Assembly (NCBI RefSeq): GCF_018070045.1 | Contig: NZ_JAGPYK010000004.1 | Coordinates: 186,001-250,000, forward strand | Reading direction: 5' to 3' | DNA length: 64,000 bases | DNA from: Micromonospora sp. U21 | GTDB lineage: Bacteria > Actinomycetota > Actinomycetes > Mycobacteriales > Micromonosporaceae | In this document: in pieces, positions 53,115 to 61,862 of the stretch | Layout: every line of letters begins with the position of its first letter | How positions within the stretch are numbered: the first letter of the stretch is position 1 | Position numbers and translations under genes: made by a program | Notes under the pieces: generated by a model | Seen by the model: only the letters and a program-made list of their open reading frames with translations | Told to the model about the DNA's origin: nothing | Database searches by the model: none

Positions 53115-55694
53115 ATGAGAACCCGCGACTGGCCGATCCGCTCGAAGCTGACCGCGTTGGTCGTCGCGCCGGTGACCGCGCTACTGGCGTTGTGGATCTT
53201 CGCCACCACGCTGACCTTCGGTCCCGCGCTGGACCTGCTCTCCGCCCGCACCCTGCTGTACGACCTGGGCCGCCCCGGCGAGACCGTGGTCACCGAGCTG
53301 CAACGCGAACGCCGGCTCTCGGTGGTGCAGCTCGCCGGCACCACGGAGCTGCCAGCCCTGGCCGAGCAGCGGCAGCGTACCGATCGGGCGGTCGCCGAGC
53401 TGCGCCGCCGGGTCGACGGGGAGGAGCTGCGCGACGCCGCCGACGACCTGCTCGACGCTCGGGTCGACCGGCTGGTCACCGCCCTCGCGGCCCTGCCGGC
53501 CGGCCGGGACTTCATCGACGACCGCAAGGTGGACCGGGCCGGCGCCATCGGCCTCTACAGCGGCATGATCTCCTCGGCCTTCCAGGCGTTCGCCGGCATG
53601 GCGAACCTGGCCGAGCCCGACCTCAACCGGCAGGTGCTGGCTCTCACCGCGCTGGGTCGCTCGCGGGAGCTGCTCGGCCAGGCCGACGCCCTGCTGGCCG
53701 GAGCGCTGGCGGCGGGCCGGTTCGCCGAGGGGGAGCACACCCAGCTCGTGCAGGCCATCGGCAACCAGCGGTGGCTCACCGAGAGCGCGGTGGCCGACCT
53801 GCCCGAGGCGGCTCGGGCCGGGTACCAGCGGTTGACCGAGGGCACCGCGTTCACCCGCCTCCGCGCCATGCAGGACACGCTGGTCGTGGCCAACCGGTCC
53901 GGCCGGCCACCGGTGGACGCCGCGGCCTGGCAGGCCAGCCACGACGCGGTGCAGCAGCAGCTCCGCGACTTCGAGCTGACCGAGGCCGACGGGCTCACCG
54001 ACCGCTCGGTGCCGATGGCGGTCCGGATCCTGGTCCGGTTGGCCGCGGCCGGGGTGCTCGGGCTCGTCGCCGTGGTGATCTCGGTGCTCGTGGCGCTGCG
54101 GGTCGGCCGCACGCTGGTCCGACGGCTCAGCGGCGTCCGCACCGCCGCGCTGGAGCTGGCCGAACACCGGCTGCCGGACGTGGTTACCCGGCTACGCCGG
54201 GGTGAGCAGGTCGACGTCGCCCGGGAGGCGCCCCCACTGAAATACGGCCACGACGAGATCGGCGAGGTCGGGCGAGCCTTCACCGAGGTGCAGCGCACCG
54301 CGGTCCAGGCCGCGGTGGACGAGGTCACCCTGCGCCGGGGGCTCAACGAGGTCTTCCTCAACATCGCCCGCCGCAGCCAGAGCCTGGTGCACCGGCAGCT
54401 GCACCTGCTGGACCGCATGGAGCGGCGCGCCGAGGACCCGGACGAGCTGGCCGAGCTGTTCCAGGTGGACCACCTGGCCACCCGGCTCCGCCGGCACGCC
54501 GAGGACCTGGTCATCCTCGCCGGCTCCGCGCCGGGCCGCGGCTGGCGCAACCCGGTCGCGATGGTCGACCTGATCCGGGGCGCGAGCTCGGAGGTCGAGG
54601 CGTACGACCGGGTGGACATCACCGCCGTTCAGCCGGCCGGCGTGCTGGGCCGGGCCGTCGGTGACGTCATCCACCTGCTCGCCGAGCTGATCGAGAACGC
54701 CACGGCCTTCTCACCGCCGGACACCCGGGTCACCGTCAGCGGGGAGCAGGTGGCCAACGGGTACGCGCTGGAGATCACCGACCAGGGGCTGGGGATGTCC
54801 GCCGCGGCGCTGGAGAGCGCCAACGTCCGGCTCGCCAGCTCGCCCGAGTTCGACCCGGCGCAGAGCGCTCGCCTCGGTCTCTTCGTGGTGGCCCGGCTGG
54901 CGGCACGGCACGGGGTGCGGGTGCGGCTGCGCCCGTCCGGGGAGGGCGGGGTGACCGCCGTGGTGCTGGTCCCCACCGACCTGATCACCACCGAGCCGCC
55001 GGCCGGCCCCGACCCGGCCGGGCTGGGCGCCGCGTCACCCGGCCCGGACCGGCGGCTGGCCCGGACCGGCCGGCGCGCTGCCGTACCCCGGACCCGGGCC
55101 GGCCGCAGCCGGGCACTCACGGCCCCGCTCACCGCCGGCGCCCCGTCCGCCCGACCCACCGGCACACCGGACCCGGCGCCCACGAACGGTTCAGGTGCCA
55201 ACGGGTCAGGCGACGGCGGGCCACCACCGATCGGGTCGGCCACGGGTCGCGGGTCAGGTGACGGTGCGGGCGACCGGCTGCCGGCCGACGGCGAGGCGGT
55301 GGACGAGCTGGACGGGCTGCCCCGCCGGGTGCGGCGGCGTACCCCGGCATCCCGGCCCCGGTCGACCGTCACCGACACCCCGACGCCCCGATCGCCTGAG
55401 GAGGTGCGTCGGGTGATGTCGGCTCTCCAGGCCGGGACCGCCCGGGGCCGCGCCACCGTCATCAACCCGGGCGGCCCGGCCGGCCCGGCCACCGCCCCGG
55501 CAGGACCCGCCGCCGCCTCGGCCTCTCCAGACCCGACGGCGCCAGGAGACCCCGCAGGCCAGGCCGGCGCGGACCCGGCTGTCAGGCCGGCCGCCGATCC
55601 GGTGCCGGCGCGAGTCGCCGACCCGGGGCCTGCCCCGGCCGCCGCGCCCGCCGCGGCCTCCGAACCCCCGACCGCGACTGAGAGGGACGCCTAG
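53115..55694 (+). CDS. Conservon sensor histidine kinase (CvnA, nitrate-sensing-like domain)
   Basis: 859 residues. A membrane span near 16-37 (LTALVVAPVTALLALWIF), an extracytoplasmic all-helical NIT-type sensor (to about 300) and a second span (VLGLVAVVISVLVALRVG) lead to a HAMP-like region. The kinase follows: NIARRSQSLVHRQLHLLDRM carries the phospho-His, and the ATPase motifs are LAELIENATAFSPPD and ITDQGLGM. The last 230 residues are Pro/Ala-rich and disordered. ATG at 53115 has GAGGTCTG before it. First gene of a four-gene conservon with overlapping starts. Confidence 0.92.
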   Translation: MRTRDWPIRSKLTALVVAPVTALLALWIFATTLTFGPALDLLSARTLLYDLGRPGETVVTELQRERRLSVVQLAGTTELPALAEQRQRTDRAVAELRRRVDGEELRDAADDLLDARVDRLVTALAALPAGRDFIDDRKVDRAGAIGLYSGMISSAFQAFAGMANLAEPDLNRQVLALTALGRSRELLGQADALLAGALAAGRFAEGEHTQLVQAIGNQRWLTESAVADLPEAARAGYQRLTEGTAFTRLRAMQDTLVVANRSGRPPVDAAAWQASHDAVQQQLRDFELTEADGLTDRSVPMAVRILVRLAAAGVLGLVAVVISVLVALRVGRTLVRRLSGVRTAALELAEHRLPDVVTRLRRGEQVDVAREAPPLKYGHDEIGEVGRAFTEVQRTAVQAAVDEVTLRRGLNEVFLNIARRSQSLVHRQLHLLDRMERRAEDPDELAELFQVDHLATRLRRHAEDLVILAGSAPGRGWRNPVAMVDLIRGASSEVEAYDRVDITAVQPAGVLGRAVGDVIHLLAELIENATAFSPPDTRVTVSGEQVANGYALEITDQGLGMSAAALESANVRLASSPEFDPAQSARLGLFVVARLAARHGVRVRLRPSGEGGVTAVVLVPTDLITTEPPAGPDPAGLGAASPGPDRRLARTGRRAAVPRTRAGRSRALTAPLTAGAPSARPTGTPDPAPTNGSGANGSGDGGPPPIGSATGRGSGDGAGDRLPADGEAVDELDGLPRRVRRRTPASRPRSTVTDTPTPRSPEEVRRVMSALQAGTARGRATVINPGGPAGPATAPAGPAAASASPDPTAPGDPAGQAGADPAVRPAADPVPARVADPGPAPAAAPAAASEPPTATERDA

Positions 55695-56116
55695 TGCCGC
55701 ATTCGACGAAGCAGAGCACCGGCCTCGACTGGCTGCTCGACGAGTTGGTGGAACGGGTACCGGCGGCCCGGGAGGCGGTGGTGCTCTCCGCCGACGGGCT
55801 GCTGCTCGGCTCCTCGGCCGAGCTGGAGCGCTCCGACGCCGAGCACCTCTGCGCCCTCGCCGCCGGCTTCTCCAGCCTGGCCCGGGGCGCGAGCAGGCAC
55901 GTGGACGGTGGCCCGGTCCGGCAGACCGTGGTGGAGATGGAGTCGGCGTACCTCTTCGTCACCGCCGCCGGGCAGGGCACCTGCCTGGCCGTGGTGAGCG
56001 ACGCCGACGCGGACATCGGCCTGGTCGCGTACGAGATGGCGATGTTGGTGATCCGGGTCGGGGAGAACCTCACCGCACCGGCCCGATCGTCGGCGGGTGC
56101 CGGTGATGCGAGCTGA
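55694..56116 (+). CDS. Roadblock/LC7 protein of the conservon (CvnB)
   Basis: 140 residues. Roadblock/LC7 fold: LDWLLDELVERVPAAREAVV, LSADGLLLGSSAELE and the strand-helix end LVAYEMAMLVIRVGENL. In conservons this protein works with the GTPase as its regulator or GAP. The GTG overlaps the last base of the kinase TAG stop, so translation is coupled. Confidence 0.92.
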   Translation: MPHSTKQSTGLDWLLDELVERVPAAREAVVLSADGLLLGSSAELERSDAEHLCALAAGFSSLARGASRHVDGGPVRQTVVEMESAYLFVTAAGQGTCLAVVSDADADIGLVAYEMAMLVIRVGENLTAPARSSAGAGDAS

Positions 56117-56495
56117 GCCGCCCGGGCCGCAGCACGAGTGGCTGGACGGCGACGCCGGCCCGGTAGTGCGCCCGTACACCCTCACCGGCGGCCGGGTACG
56201 CTCCGCCGTCGATGGGTTCGACCTCGTCGCGTTCGTACTGGCCGGGTCGGATCTCGACCCGGCGGCCGACCCACGGCTGCTCCCGGAGCACCGGCGGCTG
56301 GTCGCGCTGGCCCGCCGGCCGGTGTCGGTGGCCGAGCTGGCGGCCGAGCTGGACCTCGCGGTCGGGGTGGTCCGGGTGCTGCTCGGTGACCTCCTCGCCC
56401 AGGGACTGGTCGCGGTGCACGAGCCGCCGGCCGCCGGGCACCTTCCCGACAACGACATCCTCAAGGCGGTGGTCAGTGGACTTCGTGCGCTATGA
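56106..56495 (+). CDS. DUF742 protein of the conservon (CvnC)
   Basis: 129 residues with the DUF742 pattern: VVRPYTLTGGRVRSAVDGFD, a winged-helix-like middle (VSVAELAAELDLAVGVVRVL) and the end HLPDNDILKAVVSGLRAL. The start is taken as the ATG inside the roadblock end; GTGs at 56097 and 56103 are alternatives. Overlaps genes on both sides. Confidence 0.9.
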   Translation: MRAEPPGPQHEWLDGDAGPVVRPYTLTGGRVRSAVDGFDLVAFVLAGSDLDPAADPRLLPEHRRLVALARRPVSVAELAAELDLAVGVVRVLLGDLLAQGLVAVHEPPAAGHLPDNDILKAVVSGLRAL

Positions 56496-57078
56496 CCATG
56501 CGGGCTCCGGCACCACCATCCCGCTCGCACTGAAGATCCTCATCGCCGGTGGATTCGGGGCCGGCAAGACGACGCTGGTCAGCGCGCTGAGCGAGGTCCG
56601 GCCGTTGCAGACCGAGGAGGTGCTGACCGGGGCCGGAATCGGCACCGACGACATCTCCGGGGTGGAGGGGAAGTCGACCACCACGGTGGCGATGGACTTC
56701 GGCCGGATCACCATCAACGACGACCTCCAGGTCTACCTGTTCGGCACCCCGGGGCAGGACCGGTTCTGGTTCCTCTGGGACGAGCTGGCCTTCGGCGCAC
56801 TCGGCGCGGTGGTGCTCGCCGACACCCGGCGGCTGGCCGACTGCTTCCCCTCCATCGACTACTTCGAGCAGCGCGGCATCCCGTTCGTGGTGGGCGTGAA
56901 CTGCTTCGACGACTCCCGCCGGTTCAACCTGGAGACCGTACGCCGGGCGCTCGACCTTGACCCGGACGTGCCGATGGTGCTCTGCGACGCGCGGGACCGG
57001 CAGTCCGGCAAGCTGGTGTTGATCTCCCTGGTCGAGCACGTGGCCCGGCAGCGCGGAGAGCCGGTGCCGGCCGCCTGA
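56476..57078 (+). CDS. Small GTPase of the conservon (CvnD)
   Basis: 200 residues of the MglA-like/ATP-GTP-binding group. P-loop GGFGAGKTTLVSALS, the Walker B/G3 segment VYLFGTPGQDRFWFLWDEL, and a G4-like NCFD (GVNCFDDSRRF). It overlaps the DUF742 gene by 20 bases. With the other three genes it completes the operon that in Streptomyces couples membrane signals to development and secondary metabolism. Confidence 0.93.
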   Translation: MDFVRYDHAGSGTTIPLALKILIAGGFGAGKTTLVSALSEVRPLQTEEVLTGAGIGTDDISGVEGKSTTTVAMDFGRITINDDLQVYLFGTPGQDRFWFLWDELAFGALGAVVLADTRRLADCFPSIDYFEQRGIPFVVGVNCFDDSRRFNLETVRRALDLDPDVPMVLCDARDRQSGKLVLISLVEHVARQRGEPVPAA

Positions 57079-57216
57079 GTCGCCGCCGCCCACGGCCGGC
57101 CGGCAGCGGCTGGGGTCCTGGCGGCGCCGATCCGGAGCCGGAAAGCCGGTTAACGAGCCGGCATCGCGGGCAGCCTCTGGTTGGATCAACGCAGGATGCC
57201 GGCGGAGGAGTTGGAC

Positions 57217-58254
57217 GTGAGTGGTCAGGTCGAGGTCGTCCACATCGGGTGTTACACCGCGCAGAGCGGCGGGCGGGGCAGCGGCATCGTCGCGGCTCGC
57301 CGTGACCCGGCCACCGGGGCGTTGACCCCGCTCGGCACGGTGGCGATCACCCCGTCTCCCTCCTTCCTGGCCCGGCACCCCACCCACCCGGTGCTCTACG
57401 CGGTCAACGAGCTGGCAGATGGGGAGGTCAGCGCCTGGCAGGTCGGCCCCGACGGGGCGCTGGATCCGCTCGGCAGCTGGTCGACCGGCGGCGCCGAGCC
57501 CTGCCACCTGGCGGTGCTGCCCGACGGCGGCCACCTCGTGGCGGCCAACTACGGCGGAGGCAGCGTCGCGGTCTTCCCGCTCGACGCGCGGGGCGTGCCC
57601 GGCGAGCGCACCGACCTGGTGGTGCACGAGGGCCACGGCGCCGACCCGGAGCGCCAGGAGCGGGCGCACTGCCACATGGTCTCGCCGGGCCCGGGCCGAG
57701 GGCCGCTGCTCGCGGTCGACCTCGGCACCGACTCGGTCTACCGGTACGACCTGGACGGCGCGAGCGGGCGGCTGGTGCCCCGCGGACCCCGGATCCGTAC
57801 GGCTCCCGGCACGGGCCCCCGGCACCTGGCCCGCCACCCCGACGGGCGGCGTTGCTGGCTCGTCGGCGAGCTGGACGCCTCGGTCATCGCGTACGAGCTG
57901 ACCGACGATGGCGCGCTGCACCAACGCGGTCGGGTCGAGGCGAGCGAGCGGGCCGGCCACGTCCAGCCGTCGGAGGTCGCCGTCGCACCGGACGGCCGGT
58001 TCCTCTACGTCGCCAACCGCGGGGTGGGCACCATCGCCGTCTTCGACCTGGCCGGCGAGCTGCCCGAGCTGGTGGCCGAAGTGGACACCGGTGGCGAGTG
58101 GCCCCGGCACTTCGCGTTGCTCGGCGACCACCTCTATGTCGCCGACGAGCGGGCGGGCATGGTGCGGGTCTTCCGCCGGGACGCCACCACCGGCGTCCCG
58201 ACGCCGATCGGCGAGCCCGTGCCGGTGCCGAGCCCGACCTGTGTGCTGTCGTGA
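57217..58254 (+). CDS. Lactonase, 6-phosphogluconolactonase (YbhE) family
   Basis: 345 residues forming a seven-bladed beta-propeller: HIGCYTAQSGGRGSGI, PSFLARHPTHPVLYAVNEL, AEPCHLAVLPDGGHLVAANY, RHLARHPDGRRCWLVGELD, HVQPSEVAVAPDGRFLYVAN and GGEWPRHFALLGDHLYVADE. This is the Pgl type seen in E. coli YbhE, not the DevB type. The likely reaction is hydrolysis of 6-phosphogluconolactone or a related lactone. GTG with GGAGGAG. No pentose-phosphate gene is near. Confidence 0.85.
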   Translation: MSGQVEVVHIGCYTAQSGGRGSGIVAARRDPATGALTPLGTVAITPSPSFLARHPTHPVLYAVNELADGEVSAWQVGPDGALDPLGSWSTGGAEPCHLAVLPDGGHLVAANYGGGSVAVFPLDARGVPGERTDLVVHEGHGADPERQERAHCHMVSPGPGRGPLLAVDLGTDSVYRYDLDGASGRLVPRGPRIRTAPGTGPRHLARHPDGRRCWLVGELDASVIAYELTDDGALHQRGRVEASERAGHVQPSEVAVAPDGRFLYVANRGVGTIAVFDLAGELPELVAEVDTGGEWPRHFALLGDHLYVADERAGMVRVFRRDATTGVPTPIGEPVPVPSPTCVLS

Positions 58255-58398
58255 GACGCGAGAGCGACACCGATTTGACCACACCATGGGGCCGCCTCAT
58301 CACTCTGCGTCGTTAAACAGCGATCAACTGTTTCTCCTCCGTAACTTTCGTCCGAACGGATGTGGCAGAGAGGGCACCTTGTACGCAAGATGGTCACC

Positions 58399-60156
58399 GT
58401 GTCAGCAGGCCGCCATCGCATGCGTACGAAACTCCATCTAGCAGCCGCCGCCGCTACGGCGACGGTGCTCGTCGTCACGACCGGCGTCTGGTTCGGCTAT
58501 CGAGAGCTGATCCAGCCCAGCTGTTCGGGGGAGATTCGGCTCGCCGTGGCAGTCGCCTCCGAGCTTGCGCCCGCGGTGGACGCCGCCGCGTCCCAATGGG
58601 TCAAGGAGGGCGCCGCGGTAGGCCCCACCTGCATCCGGGTGGACGTCTCAGCGTCCGACCCGGTCGACGTGGCCGCCGTGGTGGCGGCCAAGCACGGTGC
58701 CGTTCTGGCCGGCGTCGGGCAGGCCAGCGGCACCGCCGTCACCCCGGACGTCTGGGTGCCGGACTCCTCGACCTGGCTGCTGCGGTTGAAGAAGGACGCC
58801 ACGGCGTTCGCTCCGACCAACGGCGCCTCCATCGCGCGCAGTCCCGTCGTCGTGGCGATGCCCGAGCCGGTGGCCGGCCGGCTGGGCTGGCCCAAGAAGA
58901 AGTTCACCTGGACGGACCTGCTCAAGCAGGTCAACAACCCAGGCACCCCGCTGCGCACCGGGATCGTCGAGCCGACCCGGGACGCGGCCGGCCTGTCCGG
59001 CCTGCTGTCGCTGACCGCGGCGGCCAGCGCCGCCGGTGGCGACGCCCAGCGCAACACCGTCGGTGCCCTGCGGGCGCTGGCCACCGGGCGCTCCTCGCTC
59101 CGCAACGATCTGCTGGCCCGTTTCCCGACCGCCACGGACCCGACGTCCATCGCCAGCGGTCTCGGCGCGGCGGCGCTGTCCGAAGAGGACGTGATCGCCT
59201 ACAACAGCAAGGAGCCGCCGGTAAAGCTCGCCGCGCTCTACATGGAGCCGGCGCCGATGCCGCTGGACTACCCGTACGCGGTGCTGCCCGGCATCGAGCC
59301 GACCAAGGCCTCGGCGGCCCGGGTGCTGTACGAGCTGCTCACCACCCCCAAGTTCCGCGACCGGCTGGCGGCGCAGTCGCTGCGCGCGCCGGACGGCAAC
59401 TGGGGCGCCGGCTTCAAGGCGCCGCAGGGCGCGCCGAGCCCGGCCGGCGGCGCGTCGACCGCGCCGCCCACCGGCGGCACCGCCGCGGGTGGCCTGGACC
59501 CGGCTGCGATACAGCGGGTCGTCTCCAGCTGGTCGATCGCCACCCAGTCCGGCCGGATGCTGGCCGTCATCGACGTCTCCGGCTCGATGAAGGAAAAGGT
59601 GCCCAGCGCCAACAACCGCAGCCGGGAGGAGGTCACCGTGGATGCGGCACGCCGCGGCCTCGGCCTCTTCGACGACTCCTGGTCGATCGGCCTGTGGACC
59701 TTCTCCACCAAGCTGGTCGGCAACCGGGACTACCGCCAGCTGATCCCCATCGGCCCGCTCTCCGCCCAGCGGGCCCAGTTGGAAGGCGCGCTCGGCGGCA
59801 TCAAGCCGTCCGACGGCGGCACCGGCCTCTACGACACCACGCTGGCCGCGTACCAGGCGGTGCAGGAGAACTGGCAACCCGGCCGGGTCAACTCCATCGT
59901 GCTGTTCACCGACGGCAAGAACGAGGACAGCAGCGGCATCAGCCAGGCCCAGCTGCTCGCCAAGCTGAAGCAGATCGCTGACCCGGAGCGGCCGGTCCAG
60001 GTGGTCATGATCGGTATCGGCGAGAGCGTCAGCAAGGCCGAGCTGGAGTCGATCACGAAGGTGACCGGTGGCGGCAGCTTCGTCACCAAGGACCCGAGCG
60101 AGATCGGCAACATCTTCCTCAACGCCATCGCGCTCCGCCCGCCGGCGCCGCGCTGA
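58399..60156 (+). CDS. Solute-binding-like protein fused to a VWA domain
   Basis: 585 residues from the GTG chosen here (ATG at 58390 or 58420 also possible; no ribosome site). A membrane anchor or signal is at about 8-33 (LHLAAAAATATVLVVTTGVW). A periplasmic-binding-protein-like half follows (VRLAVAVASEL to APDGNWGAG), a Pro/Gly linker, then a VWA domain with a complete metal site: DVSGSM, a Thr in GGTGLYDTT and LFTDGKNED. The protein is anchored outside the cell. Ligand unknown. Possibly related to adhesion or metal-dependent binding. Confidence 0.8.
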   Translation: MSAGRHRMRTKLHLAAAAATATVLVVTTGVWFGYRELIQPSCSGEIRLAVAVASELAPAVDAAASQWVKEGAAVGPTCIRVDVSASDPVDVAAVVAAKHGAVLAGVGQASGTAVTPDVWVPDSSTWLLRLKKDATAFAPTNGASIARSPVVVAMPEPVAGRLGWPKKKFTWTDLLKQVNNPGTPLRTGIVEPTRDAAGLSGLLSLTAAASAAGGDAQRNTVGALRALATGRSSLRNDLLARFPTATDPTSIASGLGAAALSEEDVIAYNSKEPPVKLAALYMEPAPMPLDYPYAVLPGIEPTKASAARVLYELLTTPKFRDRLAAQSLRAPDGNWGAGFKAPQGAPSPAGGASTAPPTGGTAAGGLDPAAIQRVVSSWSIATQSGRMLAVIDVSGSMKEKVPSANNRSREEVTVDAARRGLGLFDDSWSIGLWTFSTKLVGNRDYRQLIPIGPLSAQRAQLEGALGGIKPSDGGTGLYDTTLAAYQAVQENWQPGRVNSIVLFTDGKNEDSSGISQAQLLAKLKQIADPERPVQVVMIGIGESVSKAELESITKVTGGGSFVTKDPSEIGNIFLNAIALRPPAPR

Positions 60157-60172
60157 TTCGAGACGCAGACAG

Positions 60173-60215
60173 GAAGGGGCCCGTCGTACACCGATCCGGT
60201 ACGGCGGGCTCTTTC
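60173..60215 (+). terminator. Terminator of the VWA gene
   Basis: GAAGGGGCCCGTCGTAC opposite GTACGGCGGGCTCTTTC, with a nine-base loop. The U-rich 3' end suits an intrinsic terminator. Confidence 0.72.
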
Positions 60216-60374
60216 TCGGTAGCCCTCGACGGTTGAAGAAAAGTGACGGCAATACGTCGGAAGTAATCGGCGGTCATAGTTGTCAGGGCAGGATGGCGAC
60301 GTGTTCCGGCATTGCCGGTCCGCCTCCGGTCCGATCCGTCGGCCGGGGCCGTCCTGATCAGAGTGGGAGGGCCG

Positions 60375-61859
60375 GTGACCGCGGCGACACTGTCGACCCC
60401 CGCGAGCAGGTCGGGGAAACCTGCCGGCCGTCCAGCCGGGCTGGTGACGCGCGCCGACGAACGGTCGTACATCCGGATCCTGGTGGTGCTGGACACCACC
60501 GTCCTCATCATCGCGCTGCTCGTCGGCTACGTCGCCCGGTTCGGTGACGACGAGCCGAGCGGCTCGGAGATCCCGTACGTGCTGGTGGCGCCGGGGCTGG
60601 TGCTGGCCTGGCTGGTCTCGCTCAAGGCGCTCGGCTGCTACGACGACCGGGTGATCGGTTACGGGGCGGACGAGTACCGGCGGGTCAGCTCGGCCAGCCT
60701 GCGGCTGGCCGGCGCGATCGCCATCGCCGGGTACATCGCCGACGTCGGCGTCTCCCGAGGCTTCCTCGGCATCTCCTTCGCGGTGGGCACCTTGGGGTTG
60801 GAAGTCGCCCGCTTCGCCGCCCGCAAGCGTCTGCACCGGGCCCGCTCACGTGGCGCGGGCTGGTCCCGCAAGGTGCTGGTGGTCGGCGACACCGCGCACG
60901 TGCTGGAGCTGGTGCACACGTTGCGCCGGGAGCCGTACGCCGGCTACCACGTGGTCGGCGCGTGCATCCCGGACGCGCTGCTGGCGCCGGTGGCGCAGCG
61001 GTTGGGCGACGTGCCGGTGGTGGGATCGTTCCGCGGCATCCCGGAGGCCGCCACCGCGATCGGCGCGGACACGGTCGCGGTCACCGCCTCCGGCGAGCTG
61101 ACCGCCGCCCGGTTGCGCCGGCTCGGTTGGCAGCTGGAGGGGACCGGCGTCGACCTGGTCGTGGCGCCCGCGCTGACGGACGTGGCCGGCCCACGGATCC
61201 ACACCCGCCCGGTCGCCGGGCTGCCGCTGATCCACGTCGAGGCGCCCGAGTTCCGCGGCGCACGGAAGCTGGTCAAGGGCTTCGTCGACCGGTCCGCCTC
61301 GTCGCTGGCGCTCGCGTTGCTGCTGCCGCTGATCGCGTTCATCGCGTTGGCCATCAAGCTGGACAGCCGGGGCCCGGTGCTGTTCCGGCAGGTCCGGGTC
61401 GGTCGGGGCGGGCAGGAGTTCGGGGTGTTCAAGTTCCGGACCATGGTGGTGAACGCCGACGTGCTGCTCGCCGAGCTGGCCGCCCGCAACGAGACCGACG
61501 GCCTGATGTTCAAGATGCGCGACGACCCCCGGGTCACCCGGGTCGGCCGGCTGCTGCGCAAGTGGTCGCTCGACGAATTACCGCAGCTGGTCAACGTGCT
61601 GCTGGGCCAGATGAGCCTGGTTGGGCCACGCCCACCACTGCCCTCGGAGGTGGCCCGCTACGACGGCGACGTGGCCCGGCGGCTGCTGGTCAAGCCCGGC
61701 ATGACCGGTCTGTGGCAGGTCAGCGGCCGGTCCGACCTGAGCTGGGAGGACGGCATCCGGCTCGACCTCTACTACGTGGAGAACTGGTCCCTCGCCGCCG
61801 ACCTCACCATCCTCTGGAAGACCTTCGGTGCGGTGGTGAACAGCCGCGGTGCGTACTGA
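60375..61859 (+). CDS. Polyprenyl-phosphate sugar transferase for exopolysaccharide
   Basis: 494 residues. Transfers a sugar-1-phosphate to undecaprenyl phosphate, the first step of exopolysaccharide or glycan assembly. Several N-terminal spans (LVVLDTTVLIIALLVGYVAR and others), a Rossmann-like middle (KVLVVGDTAHVLELVHTL), one more span (SLALALLLPLIAFIALAI), then the sugar-transferase domain: GVFKFRTMVVNAD, DDPRVTRVGRLLRKWSLDEL, PQLVNVLLGQMSLVGPRPPL and KPGMTGLWQVSGRSDLSWED. The GTG at 60375 follows GGGAGGG. No other glycan genes are present; it converges on the next gene with 3 bp between stops. Confidence 0.9.
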   Translation: MTAATLSTPASRSGKPAGRPAGLVTRADERSYIRILVVLDTTVLIIALLVGYVARFGDDEPSGSEIPYVLVAPGLVLAWLVSLKALGCYDDRVIGYGADEYRRVSSASLRLAGAIAIAGYIADVGVSRGFLGISFAVGTLGLEVARFAARKRLHRARSRGAGWSRKVLVVGDTAHVLELVHTLRREPYAGYHVVGACIPDALLAPVAQRLGDVPVVGSFRGIPEAATAIGADTVAVTASGELTAARLRRLGWQLEGTGVDLVVAPALTDVAGPRIHTRPVAGLPLIHVEAPEFRGARKLVKGFVDRSASSLALALLLPLIAFIALAIKLDSRGPVLFRQVRVGRGGQEFGVFKFRTMVVNADVLLAELAARNETDGLMFKMRDDPRVTRVGRLLRKWSLDELPQLVNVLLGQMSLVGPRPPLPSEVARYDGDVARRLLVKPGMTGLWQVSGRSDLSWEDGIRLDLYYVENWSLAADLTILWKTFGAVVNSRGAY

Positions 61860-61862
61860 CGG

